Part shown: one piece after another, positions 32,801 through 44,268 of the stretch | Numbering within the stretch: position 1 is the stretch's first letter | How the letters are laid out: each line of letters starts with the position of its first letter | NCBI RefSeq assembly: GCF_018873765.1 | Contig: NC_057924.1 | Coordinates: 22,625,542 to 22,689,541 of the forward strand | Length of the DNA stretch: 64,000 bases | From: Telopea speciosissima | Taxonomy: Eukaryota; Streptophyta; Magnoliopsida; Proteales; Proteaceae | Reading direction: 5' to 3' | The notes under the pieces: generated by a model | Database searches by the model: none | What the model was told of the DNA's origin: nothing | The model's input: the letters and a program-made list of their open reading frames with translations, nothing else | Position numbers and translations under genes: made by a program

Positions 32801-33770
32801 TTCGGGTTAACCAATGGCCCGGCAGCGTTCATGGATATGATGAATAGAGTATTCCATGACGTGTTGGATAAGTTCATCATTGTGTTTATTGACGACATTT
32901 CGGTGTACTCCAAGAGTGAAGAGGAACATGCTCGACACCTTACCTTTGTGTTACAGCGGTTGCGGGAACACCAGCTTTATGCCAAGTTCAGTAAATGTGA
33001 ATTCTGGCTTCACCAAATTGGATTCCTGGGACACATCGTCACCAAAGACGGCATTCAAGTGGACCCAGATAAGGTAAAAGCGGTTCTCGAGTAGGAAACG
33101 CCAAAAAGTGCCACTGAGATCTGAAGTTTCTTAGGATTGGCCGGATATTACCGGTGATTCATTGAAAATTTCTCGCGAATTTTGGCACCAATGACAAAAC
33201 TTACAAAGAAAGGCACCAATGACAAAACTTACAAAGAAAGGCACCAAATTTGAGTGGAATGAAGCATGCGAGAAAAGTTTCCAGGAATTGAGAAACCGAT
33301 TGGTAACGGCTCCAATTTTAATCATTCCGGATGGAACTAGAGGAATGGTAGTATATACTGATGCATCCAGGACAGGATTGGGTGGCATCCTAATGCAGAA
33401 AGGTAAAGTGGTCGCCTACGCCTCCAGGCAATTGAAGGAACACGAAAAGAACTACCCCACTCATGATTTAGAATTGGCAGAGGTAGTCTTTGCGTTAAAG
33501 ATATGGCGGCATTACCTATATGGTGAAAAGAGTGAAATCTTCAATGATCACAAGAGTCTGCAGTATTTCTTTACCCAAAAGGAGATGAATATGAGATAGA
33601 GGCGGTGGTTAGAACTAGTGAAGGATTATGACTGTGAAATCCAATACCACCCTGGAAAGGCCAACGTTGTAGCAGATGCGTTAAGCAGAAAATCTCAGAT
33701 TGCATCTCTCGCTTCCTTGGTTGTAAGCGAACAGTTATATGAAGAAGCTCGGAAGCTTGATCTAGAACTC
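32789..33770 (+). pseudogene. Gypsy reverse transcriptase and RNase H (broken)
   Basis: [22 protein letters not shown], then [15 protein letters not shown] (catalytic F/YxDD as FIDD), [20 protein letters not shown]. RNase [49 protein letters not shown], and the tail [17 protein letters not shown] 28-bp tandem duplication (33184-33211 and 33212-33239) shifts the frame between RT and RNase H. Stops at 33092 and 33597 add further breaks. Confidence 0.92.
33184..33239 (+). repeat. 28-bp tandem duplication inside pol
   Basis: ggcaccaatgacaaaactta plus caaagaaa occurs twice in a row. Being 28 bp, it puts the downstream RNase H out of frame with RT. Confidence 0.95.
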
Positions 33771-33879
33771 GTGATCGAAGGAACAGCTATACAACTAGCA
33801 GCTATGGATTTGCAACCGTTGATACAAGAGGAGGATATTGTGAAGCAACCATTGGATCCCGAGCTGGCCAAGATTATTT

Positions 33880-34840
33880 GAAATGTAAAACAAGGAATCC
33901 ATAAGGACCCAGATTTTTCATTGGCTCATGATGATGCATTGAAGTTTCGAGACAGATTGTGCATGCCTGATGATTATGATGTCCAAGACCGAATCCTTAA
34001 AGAGGCACACAACTCACCTTATACAATTCATCCCGGAAGCACAAAGATGTACAAGGACTTGAAGAAGTATTACTGGTGGATTGGAATGAAAGAGACCATA
34101 GCAATATACGTGTCCAAGTGCCTCATGTGTCAACAGATAAAAGCAGAGAGACACCGACCGTATGGATTATTGCAGCCACTCCCTATACCTGAATAGAAGT
34201 GGGAAAGGATCACTATGGATTTTGTGACAAATTTACCCAACACCAGGAAGGGCATGAATGTGATTTGGGTGATTGTAGACAGACTGACAAAGGCAGCTCA
34301 CTTTGTACCAATCAAGATAAGTTATTCAATGGAGAAGCTTGCCCAACTATATATAGAAAATATAGTCAACTTACATGGCGTGCCTGTCAGTATTGTATCT
34401 GACAGAGATCCTCGATTTACTTCAAGGTTTTAGTGGAGTTTACAAAAAGCATTGGGATCTCAACTGAATCTTAGTACAGCCTTCCATCCGCAGACGGACG
34501 GACAATCAGAAAGAACTATCTAGACTCTGGAGGACATGCTTAGAGCCTGTGTCTTAGAAATGAGTGATAGTTGGGATGCTCACATACCTCTGGTGGAATT
34601 TGCATACAATAATAGTCATTACTCCACCATTGGCATGGCACCGTTTGAAGCACTATATGGCCGGAAGTGCCGAACCCCGTTGTATTGGGACGAGGTCGGT
34701 GAACAAAGATATCTCGAGCCAGAGATGATACAAGCTGCATGTGACAAGGTGGATGTCATAAGAGAGAAAATCATGGTGGCCCAATATAGATAGAAAAGTT
34801 ATACGGATAATCGAAGGAAGGACATTGAATTTGAAATCGG
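33880..34840 (+). pseudogene. Gypsy integrase (broken)
   Basis: Zinc-binding HHCC region: EAHNSPYTIHPGSTKMY (two His) and CLMCQQIKAE (two Cys). Catalytic core: MDFVTNLPN (first Asp), [12 protein letters not shown] (second Asp), FHPQTDGQSERTI (Glu), followed by SWDAHIPLVEFAYNNSHYST and FEALYGRKCRTPLYWDE. Stop codons fall at 34194, 34431, 34521 and 34791, between and within domains, so no integrase can be made although all ligand and catalytic residues are still visible. Confidence 0.92.
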
Positions 34841-35291
34841 GGAAAAGGTATTCCTTCGAGTATCTCCAACAAAGGGATTGCTACATTTCAACAAGAAGGG
34901 TAAGCTGAGCCTAAGATTCATTGGTCCATATGAAATTCTTAACAAAGTAGGATCCGTAGCATACCGATTGCCATTACCACCATCCTTGTTGGGCATCCAC
35001 AATGTTTTCCATGTGTCAATGCTAATAAAGTACATCAACAACCTGACACATGTACTCTCAACTGAACCTGAGCAGTTGGACGTGGATATGACTTACGAAG
35101 AACAGCCTTCGGAGATATTAGATAGAAAGGAGCATAATCTTCGTAATCGTACGGTCGCCTTCGTGAAAGTTCGATGGGGAAACAATCCCTTAGAAGAAGC
35201 TTCATGGGAACGTGAAGAAGAAATGAAGGAAAAGTATCCCCAACTCTTCGAACTACAAGGTAAGCAAATTTTGAGGACTAAATTTTTGTAA
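34841..35291 (+). pseudogene. Integrase C-terminus with chromodomain-like segment
   Basis: The frame 34878-35291 is open: FNKKGKLSLRFIGPYEILNK, VFHVSMLIKYI, then ILDRKEHNLRNRTVAFVKVR and WGNNPLEEASWEREEEMKEK. The last two form the chromodomain-like tail that defines chromoviruses and matches the Tekay/Del type, in which it is thought to steer integration towards chromatin. The open frame stops 12 bp before the 3' LTR. Confidence 0.88.
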
Positions 35292-35303
35292 GGTGGGGAG
35301 AAA
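35290..35303 (+). promoter_or_regulatory. Polypurine tract of the Tekay element
   Basis: aaggtggggagaaa directly before the 3' LTR at 35304; primes plus-strand DNA synthesis. Confidence 0.85.
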
Positions 35304-37512
35304 TGTCAAACCTTGCCCCTAACTGACTGGAATATTAATTGAAAGACAGGAACCCCAGACATGCCAACCAAGCACATTGTGGAGTATCACTCCAGTGATT
35401 GAAATTGATGAAGAAACCCTGAGGATGACCTCCTATATGCCTGTCAGAAGATGGGTAGCTGACCCTTGCAATTGCACAGCTCATAGCATAATGTATTGCT
35501 TGGACTCTAGGTATTCTCTCTCCCCTTTATAACTGTGGGTCCCACCCCCTAGAAATGTGTGTAAAAAACCCTAAGTGACATGTGGGTACAAGGCCCTGAC
35601 CCTGGGTCAAACCCCTGTGCAAACCCACTGAGTTTCAGCCTTGCTGAAATCTCTGGGCAATGCAGACATCACCCAAAGACATCGCCCAGAGTGCAAAACA
35701 ACATTATTTTAAGGATTTAAATTATGGGGACCACCCATATTGGACATGGGCACCCTCCATAGGTTGAGGGGAGTCTAAGGGACCACCTCATACCCCTAGT
35801 TAAGGCTAGGCCTATAAATACCAGTGCCTTGGGTTCATTTTAAACCCTTAGCTACTGTTCAAATCGTGGGGGAAGGGAGAAGAAAGAAAAAAGAGAAAGG
35901 AGAGGAAGAAGAAGAAGAAAGAGAAGAAAAAAGGGAGGAGGGAGCAGCCTACACTTCTAAGCTTTGATTTCGTGGCACCTCAGACTTGTGCGGGTATAAA
36001 CACATATGCTCATACCTGCTGCTCTCTTTGATTCATATGTTTTGATGGTTTTCTGATCTCTGGCAGCCCAAAATAGCTGGGGACTGCCAAGTACCACCTC
36101 AGATCTGCCATGCAAACATGAAGCATGGAAGATCTGAGTGTTTAAAGATGATATTCATACCTGTTTTACAGATCTGGAATTGAAACCAGGCTGTGCTTGG
36201 CTGTACTGCTTAGTTACACTAAAAATAGGTTGTTTGGAGTCTTGATTTCTTATCATGGCTGCATGGAACCTAGCCCTAGGTGGTAGCAGACTTGAATCAT
36301 TGTAATAAACCTGAAATCAGCCTTGCATGCAGTGAAATCAGTGGTTGGTACCTGGAGAAATCATGGGATTGCTATTCGCTGGGCTGTCTGGGCAGCCTCT
36401 GGCAGCCAAGTGGTGGGCCCAGTTGAAAATCCATAAGGACCAGTGTATAGAACACCCCTAGGGGTACATGTTGACCTAACATGCATGGGGAAATGATGTG
36501 GCCACTGCCCATGGCCAGCAACCCTGAAAACTCAGCCTGTTCACGTTTTTTAAATCTCTGGGTGATGCAGTCATCACCCAGAGACATCGCCTAGTGTGTG
36601 AAATTTTGCTGTTTTGATGCTCTGACTTGGGGATCCTCACCCATTGGCCATGATATTTTGTAGGGAGGTGGGAAATGACCAGAATGCCCCTCCCCACATC
36701 TGCCCATATGTGGGAATGCTTTGGAAACCCAATTGGGCCCCACAGGACTTAGAAACCCTGCCGATGTTGTTCCTACAGCACTGTCAAGTTGGGGATAGCA
36801 CTGTAAAACTAATATAACCTAGGAACATGTACCAATGTAACAAATGACCATTCTACCCCTAGGCCACCAACTCTGGATGATGCACTGGGACATAGACCTA
36901 AGGCCCAGTGCAAGGCCCAGAGAATTCCAAGTGATGATCAACTATACACCGAGTCAACCCAGTAAGCTTAGATCAACCCTAGGACATCCAAAAACTGTTT
37001 GGAATATTAAATGACAAGTTTCTGATTTATATCTAGGATTTGATCCCGCGCTCGAGGCCTACAGCCAGACTGCAGCCGGAACTGAATTTGTAACTGAGTT
37101 CTTAGAACCAAACCCAGGTGAGTGAAATATTATCGTGTATGTATGTGTAACTGCATTATTATGCCGGCAATTAAATTCCTAATTTATAATTGCTGTGTTA
37201 TTTAAATTCTGTTCAATTACTCAAGAATTCTTACATATTGATTGTCTGTTGATCAACACTGTGATTGGAACATGATGATTGTGAATGTTAGACTAGATGT
37301 CATAGTTGGCTTGGAAATGAGGCCGGTGATAGCCCATAGTATGGGATACGGTTGACACCGTCCGACTCATACGATGCCATATAGACATGGGGCTAGAGTT
37401 TCATCACCCATGCTACGCACCCTTGCCAACAGGGGTTAAGGTGTTGGATAAATGTGAGGACTACCGTAAAACACTAGATGTGTTTACGCCAAGAAGCCTC
37501 AGTACAGCTGCC
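35304..37512 (+). repeat. 3' LTR of the Tekay element, first part
   Basis: Collinear with 22640-24935 of the 5' LTR, with a 95-bp deletion near 35797. It breaks off at 37512 inside the motif ctcaRYacagctg and resumes at 46885. About 280 bp present in the 5' LTR (24936-25216) are missing at the junction. Confidence 0.9.
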
Positions 37513-38827
37513 ATGAACCCTAATAAACGAATCGCGAACTAATAGGTGAGTGGGTGTGGATTTGACTTAATTTGGGAGTGTTTTGCATTATGTTATGCTT
37601 GTATGCTATTTCTCATGCATACTCATTCTTGCATTATTAAAATTATGTTTGTGGAAATTACGAATGTATGCGTTATGAATGTGGCTTGTTAATGTCTTCA
37701 TCATGTCTATAATTGGTCTATCATGCGCCGTGTCGTGCTGGTACTCGGGTGATAGATGGTATGGGACGTTGATGCACTCAGAATACCTCTCGGTACAATA
37801 GTATCATATTGCATCATATGGTAAGTGTTATTATATGATTTGTCATGCGCCGTGTCGTGCTGGTACCCAGGTACTAGATGGTATGGGACGTTGATGCACC
37901 CGGAATACCTCTCAACACGATAGTTCATATAGAATGATTAGGATTAAGTTCCCCTTGCTACAACCCTTACCAACAGGGATTTAGGTGTTGGGTATCTAAG
38001 GCTCCCTGTGTGCCTAAGGAATGATACGAGGCCAGGTCAGGGATGATCATTGGTTATCGAGGTTTACCTCTGGGTGGCGACTGGCTTCTATCGGCGCGAG
38101 CCCCAAGGTAACAATTGAGGTTGCATCGTGGGGATAAGATAAGTGATCCATGATGTTTTCCAAGTTGTTGCAGTAGCAAGAAACTAGTGAATTAGACATG
38201 TTTGCTAGGTAGTTAATAATGTTAATTAATTCATGCATCATGGACTATGTGTTATTATTTGCATGTTTTCCATCCCCTCACTGGGCTCAGTGGAGCTTAC
38301 CCCTTTTTGCGCAACCTTTTTAGATGTGTTGCGGGTGATGTTTTGGTGGAAATCTCTGTGACTCTTTCTCTTGGATATGTTTTGCTCGGTGTTGCTGACT
38401 TGCAATCGGTGACTTATATCTATGATGTTGATTAGATCATGATGACTATGTCAATGGGGCACTTGGATCAAGACACTTATTTCTTTATTTCTTTTAAGTT
38501 TCATCATTTGTATAGTATAAACTCTCTAAAAATTACTGTTGTTCTTAGTTTTATTTAACCTCTTGAGAAAGGATGTAATATATTATTTGTCTATCACATA
38601 GACTTTTGACCGCTTTTATTATTGTAAACGCTTCCATTCTTTTACATCTACATTTACTTTTATTGTAAATGTTTTTCTTCTCTCACTCTGATGTACATAT
38701 GAGTTGTATTGAATTGACTGTGATTCAAGCCACTGCATCGAGATCCTAGCAGTGTGGGGTGACACGTGTCATCCTAATTATACCCCTTTTATTGTATTTT
38801 ATCCCTTTTTGGGATGGGGGTGTAACA
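37513..38827 (+). repeat. Truncated 5' LTR of the non-autonomous gypsy element
   Basis: Collinear with 44937-46884 minus the hAT MITE. It starts within atgaaccc shared with 44937, so the left 1.45 kb of this LTR is missing. Confidence 0.9.
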
Positions 38828-39396
38828 AGATGGTATCAGAGCGTGATGCTCTGCACTTGGAATCACAGTCGAGCGAAATATCGATTTACTCTACACAAGT
38901 AGGTTTTAATTAAAAGACTTGCAAGACAACGATATTGTCTAACAAAACCTAGGCAGAAGACTAGATAGGCTAAAAGCCGATAACATCAATAATAAAATAA
39001 GAATAATATGACACAGTAGTGATGAGTTAGCGTTCCATTCTTACTTTCAGCTTTGATTACATAGACCTCCCCTTGAGCCGTTCACTTAGGTTGAATTCTA
39101 AAAATTTCAGCTGGGTTTCTTGTTATTCTTACATAGAAGGAAGTAAATAAACTACAACAACTTAAACTAATAAATGTAAAGAGCTTAAAAGGGAGCCATG
39201 GACCCTAAGCCTAGCTCCATGTGCCAAATCATCTTTAGATTTTTGTCCTCTTTCCTTATGATTTCCCTCTCTACTTTTGATTTATCATATATATATATAT
39301 ATATGTTTGGACTCTCTATAGACTTGGATTCCTCTTTCACACTATGAAACCTGCTAATGTACGTGATGGGTTGAGAATTTTGAATAGGTATTTATA

Positions 39397-40180
39397 ATGG
39401 TTCACACCCGTTCAAATGAGAATTTCTCCCATCCCCGTGATGAGGCCTCAGATGCCTCAGACACGGCTGTACCACTCTCTCGTCCTACCCAAAGCAATGC
39501 AGACGTGATGGTAATACTGGGGAGTATGTTGCGAATCATGAAACAGGAGCATCGGACCTTCATACAAACCATGAATGCCCTATTCCAAGCGGTAATGCCG
39601 GAAGGCGAAAGGCAACCAGTGCCTCCTACACAAGTACCACCTCTTGCACCTGCTGCTCAACCTCCCCTCACTACTGATGAGGTTATCTTCTTAATAAACG
39701 ATATGCTAAGGAGTTTTCAACAACAACAAGGCAAATATGTGGAGGATATGTTGGCAGCCATGAGAAGGCAACAACATGAGTTCATGGCCAGCGAGAATGC
39801 ATGAATCCAATCAACATAATAGACGCAGACCGTGCTAGTGGAATTCCTTCATAGCTGTTGCATCATCTACAAGTGATGCACCTCAAGATCAACCTGTACC
39901 GCCACCCTGAACTCAAGGATCTAAGTAAAAACCTATGACCTCGCGAGAGTCTGAGACACTAGTAAGGCTCCCAAAGGACCCTATCCTGTTTTGACTCCAA
40001 CAAGCTCTGGTAGAAGGGATGCAAACCAACCTGGCCAAATGGCACAATTCACAGTTACACTTTAGTCGTCTAGGCCGAACTTTCGTTGTTATGACTGTGA
40101 TCTGCTAGGGCATACAACCAGGGTTTGCCCATATCGTGGAGTTAAATATGTGTCGGATACACATGTCACATATCCCGAGC
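39397..40180 (+). pseudogene. Partial gag of the non-autonomous gypsy element
   Basis: An open frame of 135 codons (39397-39804) begins MVHTRSNENF, the usual gypsy gag start, and is Gln/Met-rich (EHRTFIQTMNALFQAV, SFQQQQGKYVEDMLAAM). Only 270 bp later, the nucleocapsid knuckle CYDCDLLGHTTRVC (CX2CX4HX4C, about 40097-40138) appears. The capsid core that should lie between is almost wholly deleted. Stops separate the two pieces. Confidence 0.8.
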
Positions 40181-43100
40181 AGCCATAATAGGATGATAGG
40201 TCCCAAGGCAGCTTTCACCTTGACTATAGAGAAGACAGAGTCAACACCGGGCACCGTAACAGGTACCTTATCTGTACCTTTGACCTATGTATGCGTTGTC
40301 TTTTTGGGGCTGCGTATTTTTAGGCACCGACTAAGATTGCTAGGAATCACTTGGTACTTAGTTTGACTGTTAGTGAGGGATTCATCGAAGAACTTGTTAC
40401 TTAGTCTAGTGGTTGGAGAGGAGGTTTTACTTTTCTCTTCCGTGCTGCGTAGGTACGTAGTTGAGTTTCGATAAAGTTATGCACTCTCAAATCGATGGAT
40501 AGAACTTTTTGATCCGGAAGCTTAATTGGTGTATGGTTTTGTGTCGGGTGTTGGTTTTGTCGTCTTGTGTGGGTAAGAGTTTAGAAACTGGAACTGAAGG
40601 ATTTGACAAAACTTTACTCAACAATGGATATGAGTGGAGTAATGGGTCACCGAATCTCCCCTCCGTTATTGGGAGCGAACAGTAGGGATTCTATCAATAT
40701 TCCAATTCATTCTAAAGTTGAGTTAGGTATTGGAGAATCAGAAGTGAAAGTCTTCAGAGTAAAAGCCTTGTAAGAAAAGTAGTACAGATCTATGCCATAC
40801 AAACCCAAGTACCTAATTCATCTATCCTTTTATAAAATGCAGTAATGTCAGAGATTTAATCCTTAAACTACAAAGAGGTAAGACTTATAAAATTTTGTTA
40901 AAAATAAAAATATTTATACTATGACTAAATGGAATCATAAATATGAAGTTATAATGTTATTCTATGTATCAAACATGGTATACTATTGTAACAAGTAAGA
41001 AGGGCGCAAATAGAGAGAACAAATGGAACTTGCATGTTTGGATGCTAAAATCCTAGTAAGACATATAAATAAGCCTAACAACCCCATGTGCAAAATCTCT
41101 AAGTCCATTTGAAAAATAAATAGTAAATTTAGAGGTGAAAATCCTTGATTCATAAGTAGAGAACACTTACAAGTTAAGGAAACTGAGATTTGGTTAAGTG
41201 ATGGTCAAATGTCACCACTAACTTAAAACTATAATGCTAACATATGCTTAGGACATGGTATGCCATATAAAAGACACAAAAAAAAAAAAAAAAAAAAAAA
41301 ATTCTAACCTAGAGCATGCTAGTAACTTTATCATGTACCTTTTAAAAAAAAAAAAAATCTGGTTTTGATTGGTGAAACAGGAGAGGTGTAACATATACAA
41401 CTTGTATCAAGTTGTAGAAACACAATTAAAATCCTACATTGATAATCTGATCTGTATATAACAAAGGAAATGGGGAATTAAACCTTGGGTTGGGTTTTCT
41501 TCTTAAGACCTTGTTTAGATTCTTGGTTTAGAAATGCAAAGTCCATGAAAGTAGTATTAGATAAACCTTATATAGTGTAAATATGTTGATGTTATGCAGC
41601 AAACAAATTTCTAATAGAAACAAAACCACAAAGCAGGTTTTGAGAAAGAACTTAGATTTGTCAATTTCGACCCCAAACTTAAGGGCATAGCTCTCAAGAT
41701 TTGGAGTCAAACAAACACTTGCACCAAGAATGATTAATGCAAACTAAAGGAAAGGGGGAATACAAAAAAAAAAAAAATCAAGCCTCATTCAAGTAAAGAT
41801 ATGAGAAAAAGGGAAAAGTACCAATACATTACAACTTAAGTATAAAAAATTCTGAAATCAATGAATGGATGATCTAGGTTGTATGCACCAATCTTCCAAT
41901 GACAGGATTGATGTCATTTGTGTTGATTCTTTAATAAAAGGCAAAGATTATGAAAGATTTGACCTAGAGTAGGGGCCTTTCCCCCAAAATTGCTTAAAAC
42001 CCTTGGTGAGCATGCTAAGGAATATAGAGTCAATGCTATACAAACCACACATAGAGAAAATGGGTCAAGATTCAATCATAAACAATGCACCAATAGGAAA
42101 TAAAGCACAGCAGTAAAATTAAAATTTTGCAAACTAGGGATTTTAGTTCTCGACCTCAAGTTGAGACCATAGCTTGAAATGCTTAAAAATCAAATGAAAT
42201 GCTCGCAATGACTTCAATTGATGAAAGAAATTGAAAAGAAAACACAAGACCATGTCCAATTCGGGTAGAGAATGAGAATCCATGTATAGTTGGGAGTTTT
42301 CCAAATTTGACTTAGATTGATGGTTTAGATTAACTACACTATTTTAAAGCTAATTTCTGATTTTACTACATTAAAACGTATAACGTTTTAAAGCTGATTT
42401 CTGATTTTTACTACATTGAAAACTACTCTGCATTAAAGTAATTTATGAATTTTGCTGCATTGGAACCTTCTTTGATTTAAGTTAATTTCTAATTTTGCTG
42501 CATTGGAACCCATTCTGTTTTAAGACTAAAGTTCTGATTTTTTTTCCTTACTTTGAAAACCTATTATGTGTTAGAGTTTTGGAGCTATACTTAGGACCCA
42601 AATCCCAAGACCCAATGTAAGTCAGATTAGGATGAGAGTTTGGGGTTTTTTACCTACTAGGAGTGAAACTAGATTCTGATTTGGACCCATTTTGAGGTTG
42701 TTTGCTGTCATGATTGAGAAACTTCCATATGTTTTTTTTTGGTCTTTTCTATCAGAGTTGAGTTCTTCCTCAATCACTCTAATTCTGTCCAAAGTTCATG
42801 AACACAATTTGCGAGTATGTGAGTGCTACCTAGTGTAATTTTTACCAAGGTTTCAGCCTATTGTGACCAGTGGACCTTATGTTGATTTTTGAGGGAGTAG
42901 GGTACTTGTTTGAAAGGTTAAAATCCGTGAGTGGAGTGCTAAACCAGGCCTCCATAATACAAATAAGTCGGGACATAACTACAAACAATGCTTTAATAAA
43001 TATACAAAACATGACAACAGAATTTCCTACAACTTAGGATTATAAATTTTCGATCTCAAACTTGATGTAAAAACTTGGACTTTTCTAAATCAAATATAAA

Positions 43101-43469
43101 ACATGCATTAGCATGTTAGGTGTGGATGGATTAAAAAAAAAAAAAACAAACCTAGTCCATTACAGGTATGAACTGAACCCAAAATAGTAAAATCTAGAAA
43201 TTTATAAGGTTGAAAATTGGGTTGGGAAGTGAAAACTTTAATTTCGGGATTGGGGTTTTAGCCAAATATCCGTCGGATCTTCGATCAGATCATCTCCCAG
43301 GAAGATTCAACCGAAAATCCGATTAGGCCAACACCTATGTTTTGACCCATTTTGTGGGGCCAAGTCGTTCCTAACCTTTATGACTCCTCTTATGTACAAT
43401 TACAGACGAGATACCCCATCTCTTTTTGAGTTACAAGGTACAACAAATTTTGGGGACGAAATTTCTTGT
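40181..43469. other. Long non-coding body of the non-autonomous element
   Basis: 3.3 kb of AT-rich sequence replaces pol. No ORF above 61 codons and no domain in either strand. It includes poly-A runs (22 A near 41279; shorter ones at 41347, 41765 and 43134) and three tandem-like phrases with gctgatttctgatttt..ctacatt at about 42340-42540. Confidence 0.6.
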
Positions 43470-43482
43470 AAGGTTGGGAGAA

Positions 43483-44226
43483 TGTTACACCCACACCCAA
43501 GGTACATCTTAATTCTTCGGGCCACGTCGAACTTTCATTGGTAGATGCTGCGGTGCTGTCAACGGTCAACACCTGTGACTTTGGGTCATGACAGTCAAGG
43601 AGATAACTGAAATAAAAGGGTAGAATTTTGATGTGATGGGTGATGTGAACGCGTGAAGGTGAGCATTTAATCCTTAAATATCATGTGTACGTGCTCCCTT
43701 CGTAACCCTCGAAAGGTAGTTTATTACCTTGGGTTTACCCTATTTCGGCAGGACTAGACCCTGAGCTGGACCCACGGGGGTGAGTCCACACTTGCCATAA
43801 GATTTATTGTAGGTAAATGTCGTGGGCCCCACTATCTCTTTTGTAACTTAGTGATTGGGTCTTAAAATATCTTAGGGATCCACTAGAGACTAATTGAGGG
43901 TTTTGGAGTTTTGCGGATTAGTCTCATGATCCACTCACTAAGCCTCTAATGTTAATCTATCCACTCACCTATTCACTAAGCACCCACTAACTAGCCATTA
44001 CACTTGGGGTTATGACCATTAAGTGGTCATAACTCATCTAACCTAGCAATCCATGGAGGTGAGGGAGAAAGGAAAATAGAGGAAAAAGAGAAAGGAAAGA
44101 AGACAGAAGAAAAGGGAGAAGAAGAAGAAATGAAGAAGGAAAGAGAAGGAAGGAAATTGGAAGTACCCTAGGGCTTGTGCAGCTCTACCCTAGGAGTGTT
44201 TGTCTTGGTTGAGGTAGGTCCTTAAA

Positions 44227-44268
<42 letters not shown>

